A program made the position numbers and the translations under genes. A model generated the notes under the pieces. The model was not told where the DNA came from. It worked only from the letters and a program-made list of their open reading frames with translations, and ran no database searches. This document shows, piece after piece, positions 4,880-5,742 of a stretch of DNA of 5,742 bases (its first letter is position 1; the number at the start of each line of letters is the position of its first letter). The DNA comes from Oscillospiraceae bacterium (GTDB taxonomy: Bacteria; Bacillota; Clostridia; Oscillospirales; Ruminococcaceae): the NCBI GenBank assembly GCA_004554485.1, contig SFLS01000040.1:1-5742 (forward strand), written 5' to 3'.

Positions 4880-4956
4880 TGGCGCGCTGTAAGGGATTCG
4901 AACCCCTGGCCTTCTGGTCCGTAGCCAGACGCTCTATCCAGCTGAGCTAACAGCGC
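4880..4956 (-). tRNA. tRNA-Arg (anticodon ACG)
   Basis: A 77 nt gene including an encoded CCA. Acceptor arms GCGCTGT and ACAGCGC pair fully, with discriminator G. The anticodon stem TCTGG/CCAGA encloses CTACGGA, giving anticodon ACG, read as ICG after A34 deamination, for CGU, CGC and CGA codons. The T arm AGGGG-TTCGAAT-CCCTT is standard. It is complete, single, with its own promoter and terminator. Confidence 0.97.
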
Positions 4957-4975
4957 ATTTGCTTTTGACAGCTTA

Positions 4976-5007
4976 ATTATACTATCACATCGGGAGAAAA
5001 TAGTCAA
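4976..5007 (-). promoter_or_regulatory. tRNA-Arg promoter
   Basis: On the minus strand TTGACT (5007-5002) precedes a perfect TATAAT (4981-4976) by 20 bp, which is long. The overlapping TAGTAT (4984-4979) gives the ideal 17 bp. The -10 lies 19 bp before the tRNA. Confidence 0.7.
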
Positions 5008-5070
5008 TTCTTTTTTTGGCTTTTTTCAAAATCTTTTATTTTTTCGGGGCATTTTAACGAGCGGCGGCTC

Positions 5071-5099
5071 TTGCATTTTGGCCCGAAGTATAGTAGAAT
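5071..5099 (+). promoter_or_regulatory. Candidate promoter of the broken tRNA-Ser and the downstream tRNA-Ser
   Basis: TTGCAT (5071-5076) is followed after 17 bp by TAGAAT (5094-5099, five of six). A start near 5106 lies about 36 bp before the tRNA-Ser fragment. I see no good promoter directly before the intact tRNA-Ser, so this one may now serve it, with transcription ending at the 5420 hairpin. Confidence 0.4.
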
Positions 5100-5141
5100 A
5101 AGGAGCATCTCCTCTCACTGTAACTCGGAGACAAATAATCC

Positions 5142-5182
5142 GGAGACGTATCGAAGTGGTCATAACGGGACTGACTCGAAAT
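5142..5182 (+). pseudogene. 5' half of a tRNA-Ser (CGA) gene, cut in the anticodon loop
   Basis: The sequence opens with acceptor arm GGAGACG, continues TATCGAAGTGGTCATAACGG (D arm of tRNA-Ser type), and then reads ACTGA plus loop CTCGAAA with anticodon CGA. The expected closing arm TCAGT is replaced after its first T by TTTA, and no variable arm, T arm or acceptor 3' strand follows. It differs at many positions from the intact tRNA-Ser 180 bp downstream but has the same anticodon. Breakage exactly at the anticodon loop is typical of tyrosine-integrase insertion, so this is probably the host half of an attachment site. Confidence 0.75.
5174..5182 (+). other. Possible attachment-site core
   Basis: ACTCGAAAT, the anticodon loop and its edges, is where the broken tRNA stops matching. 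The same nine bases occur in the intact tRNA-Ser at 5355-5363. Anticodon loops are a known integrase crossover position. The other junction would be outside the window, so this is unproven. Confidence 0.35.
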
Positions 5183-5323
5183 TTTAGGGCTGCTTGGTCG
5201 TTTCGTCCGCCGGAAATCCTTGATATAAAAGGGTTTTCAAAATCAAAAATCGAATATTTTTCAGTGTTCTCTCCTGCTTTTCTCTCCAAAAAATTTTTGA
5301 GTTAAAAGCGGACAGAAATATAC
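5183..5323. other. AT-rich non-coding spacer between the tRNA-Ser fragment and intact tRNA-Ser
   Basis: No credible gene. It is much richer in A and T than the left part of the window and contains an imperfect inverted repeat (GGAAATCCTT, 5212-5221, against AAGGGTTTTC, 5229-5238; 8 of 10 pairs). It may be the left end of an integrated element, where integrase or excisionase sites would be expected. Confidence 0.4.
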
Positions 5324-5417
5324 GGAGATGTACCCAAGTGGTTGAAGGGTCCGCACTCGAAATGCGGTAGGTCGGGAGTTCCCCGGCGCAAGAGTTCAAA
5401 TCTCTTCATCTCCGCCA
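5324..5417 (+). tRNA. tRNA-Ser (anticodon CGA)
   Basis: A 94 nt gene with encoded CCA, a normal length for a long-variable-arm tRNA. Acceptor arms GGAGATG and CATCTCC pair fully, with discriminator G. The D stem is CCC/GGG, the anticodon stem CCGCA/TGCGG encloses CTCGAAA (anticodon CGA, reading UCG), the variable arm has a CGGG/CCCG-type stem, and the T arm is AAGAG-TTCAAAT-CTCTT. It appears fully functional and lies between the tRNA-Ser fragment and the integrase gene. Confidence 0.97.
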
Positions 5418-5419
5418 CC

Positions 5420-5457
5420 ATATCGGAGCAAAGTTCGCTTTGCTCCGATATTTTTTT
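5420..5457 (+). terminator. Terminator of tRNA-Ser with UUCG loop
   Basis: A perfect 14 bp stem (ATATCGGAGCAAAG and its complement) around a TTCG loop, followed by a run of seven T. It begins three bases after the tRNA CCA and could also limit transcripts arriving from the integrase gene on the other strand. Confidence 0.93.
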
Positions 5458-5462
5458 CTTCA

Positions 5463-5742
5463 TTATTCACTTCTATCGGCAATCTCCCACTTGCTTGTAA
5501 AATTACCGCTTTCAGGTAATTCAAGCCCTGTTTCCATTGCCTGTGCCGAGGTGATTTTGGAGCTGTAATCAAGGTGCGCATAGATATTTGCTGTCGTGGT
5601 AAAATCGCTGTGCCCAAGCCACTCCTGAATGTGCTTGAGGGGCACGCCGTTTGCAAGCAATAAGCTTGCGCAGCTATGACGAAGATCGTGAAAGCGCATA
5701 CGGCGCAGTCCGTGCCTTTCAAGAAACTTCGGAAAAGCCGAT
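5463..5742 (-). CDS. Tyrosine recombinase/integrase, C-terminal part (5' end beyond right edge)
   Basis: The last 92 residues of a phage- or ICE-type integrase, reading in from the right edge as SAFPKFLERHGLRRMRFHDL. Visible catalytic elements are HDLRHSCAS (His and second Arg of the active site), EWLGHSD (third-box His) and the nucleophile tyrosine in TANIYAHLD. The first catalytic Arg and the N-terminal arm- and core-binding domains lie beyond the window. After the tyrosine there are about 38 residues, ending ...IADRSE. The enzyme would join element and host DNA through a covalent tyrosine link. The gene ends 46 bp from the intact tRNA-Ser and points towards the attachment region, as expected at an element end. 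An internal ATG (Met at 5699) is not the start, because the frame continues upstream with integrase-like sequence. Confidence 0.93.
   Translation of the reverse strand, partial: SAFPKFLERHGLRRMRFHDLRHSCASLLLANGVPLKHIQEWLGHSDFTTTANIYAHLDYSSKITSAQAMETGLELPESGNFTSKWEIADRSE

Larger units (their letters stand above)
5183..5742. mobile_element. Left end of a putative integrative element (continues beyond right edge)
   Basis: The region begins where the host tRNA-Ser half stops and contains AT-rich DNA, a full tRNA-Ser of different sequence, a terminator and the end of a tyrosine integrase gene pointing back towards the junction. Integrase next to a tRNA is the standard layout for such elements. 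The right boundary and other cargo are not visible. An alternative left boundary is the 3' end of the intact tRNA-Ser (about 5417). Confidence 0.5.

Noticed and set aside
4810..5007. N-terminal extension of the GIY-YIG frame through tRNA-Arg
   Set aside because: The added residues are the translated tRNA and its terminator; the GTG at 4809 with a strong ribosome site is the real start.
5026..5399. Minus-strand frames covering the tRNA-Ser region
   Set aside because: Translations of the tRNA and AT-rich spacer in the wrong strand, no family resemblance.
1..5742. CRISPR array, rRNA or complete insertion sequence
   Set aside because: No regularly spaced repeats, rRNA-like sequence or transposase with terminal repeats seen on either strand.

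Overview
The window looks like a chromosomal segment of a gut Firmicute of the Oscillospiraceae type (Faecalibacterium, Gemmiger or Subdoligranulum-like). This is inferred from the GC-rich genes with strong AGGAGG ribosome sites, the clostridial flavour of the proteins (small SdpI-like protein, signal-less Cu/Zn-SOD-family protein, NPDTG sorting motif) and CCA-encoding tRNA genes. No species-level marker is present.

Left part (1-1406): two nucleoside-salvage genes point away from each other. udk (uridine kinase, minus, runs off the left edge) and deoD (purine nucleoside phosphorylase, plus) share a 192 bp spacer that holds a perfect palindrome and a good deoD promoter. deoD ends in a strong hairpin terminator.

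Centre-left (1373-1855): a short gene for a 57-residue ribbon-helix-helix DNA-binding protein lies on the plus strand. Opposite it, on the minus strand, is what I read as an undescribed small structured RNA (about 1482 down to 1373) with its own extended -10 promoter and terminator. The two promoters are divergent, and both touch one perfect 15 bp palindrome, the likely operator.

Centre (1867-4336): a minus-strand group of three genes in the order SodC-like protein, rarA and sdpI-like membrane protein. The sod-rarA spacer contains a striking GC-only cloverleaf: one long arm enclosing three perfect triloop hairpins with no unpaired base at the junction. A candidate rarA promoter puts this structure in the rarA mRNA leader.

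Centre-right (4370-4956): decayed DNA. The first part of a GIY-YIG nuclease gene is joined to the frameshifted 3' end of a cell-wall-anchored surface protein. An intact tRNA-Arg(ACG) with its terminator lies upstream.

Right part (5071-5742): the 5' half of one tRNA-Ser gene stops in its anticodon loop. About 140 bp further on comes a complete tRNA-Ser(CGA) of different sequence, a UUCG-loop terminator, and the C-terminal part of a tyrosine integrase that leaves the window. The simplest reading is the left end of an integrated element that broke the host tRNA-Ser(CGA) in its anticodon loop and carries a substitute copy under the old promoter.
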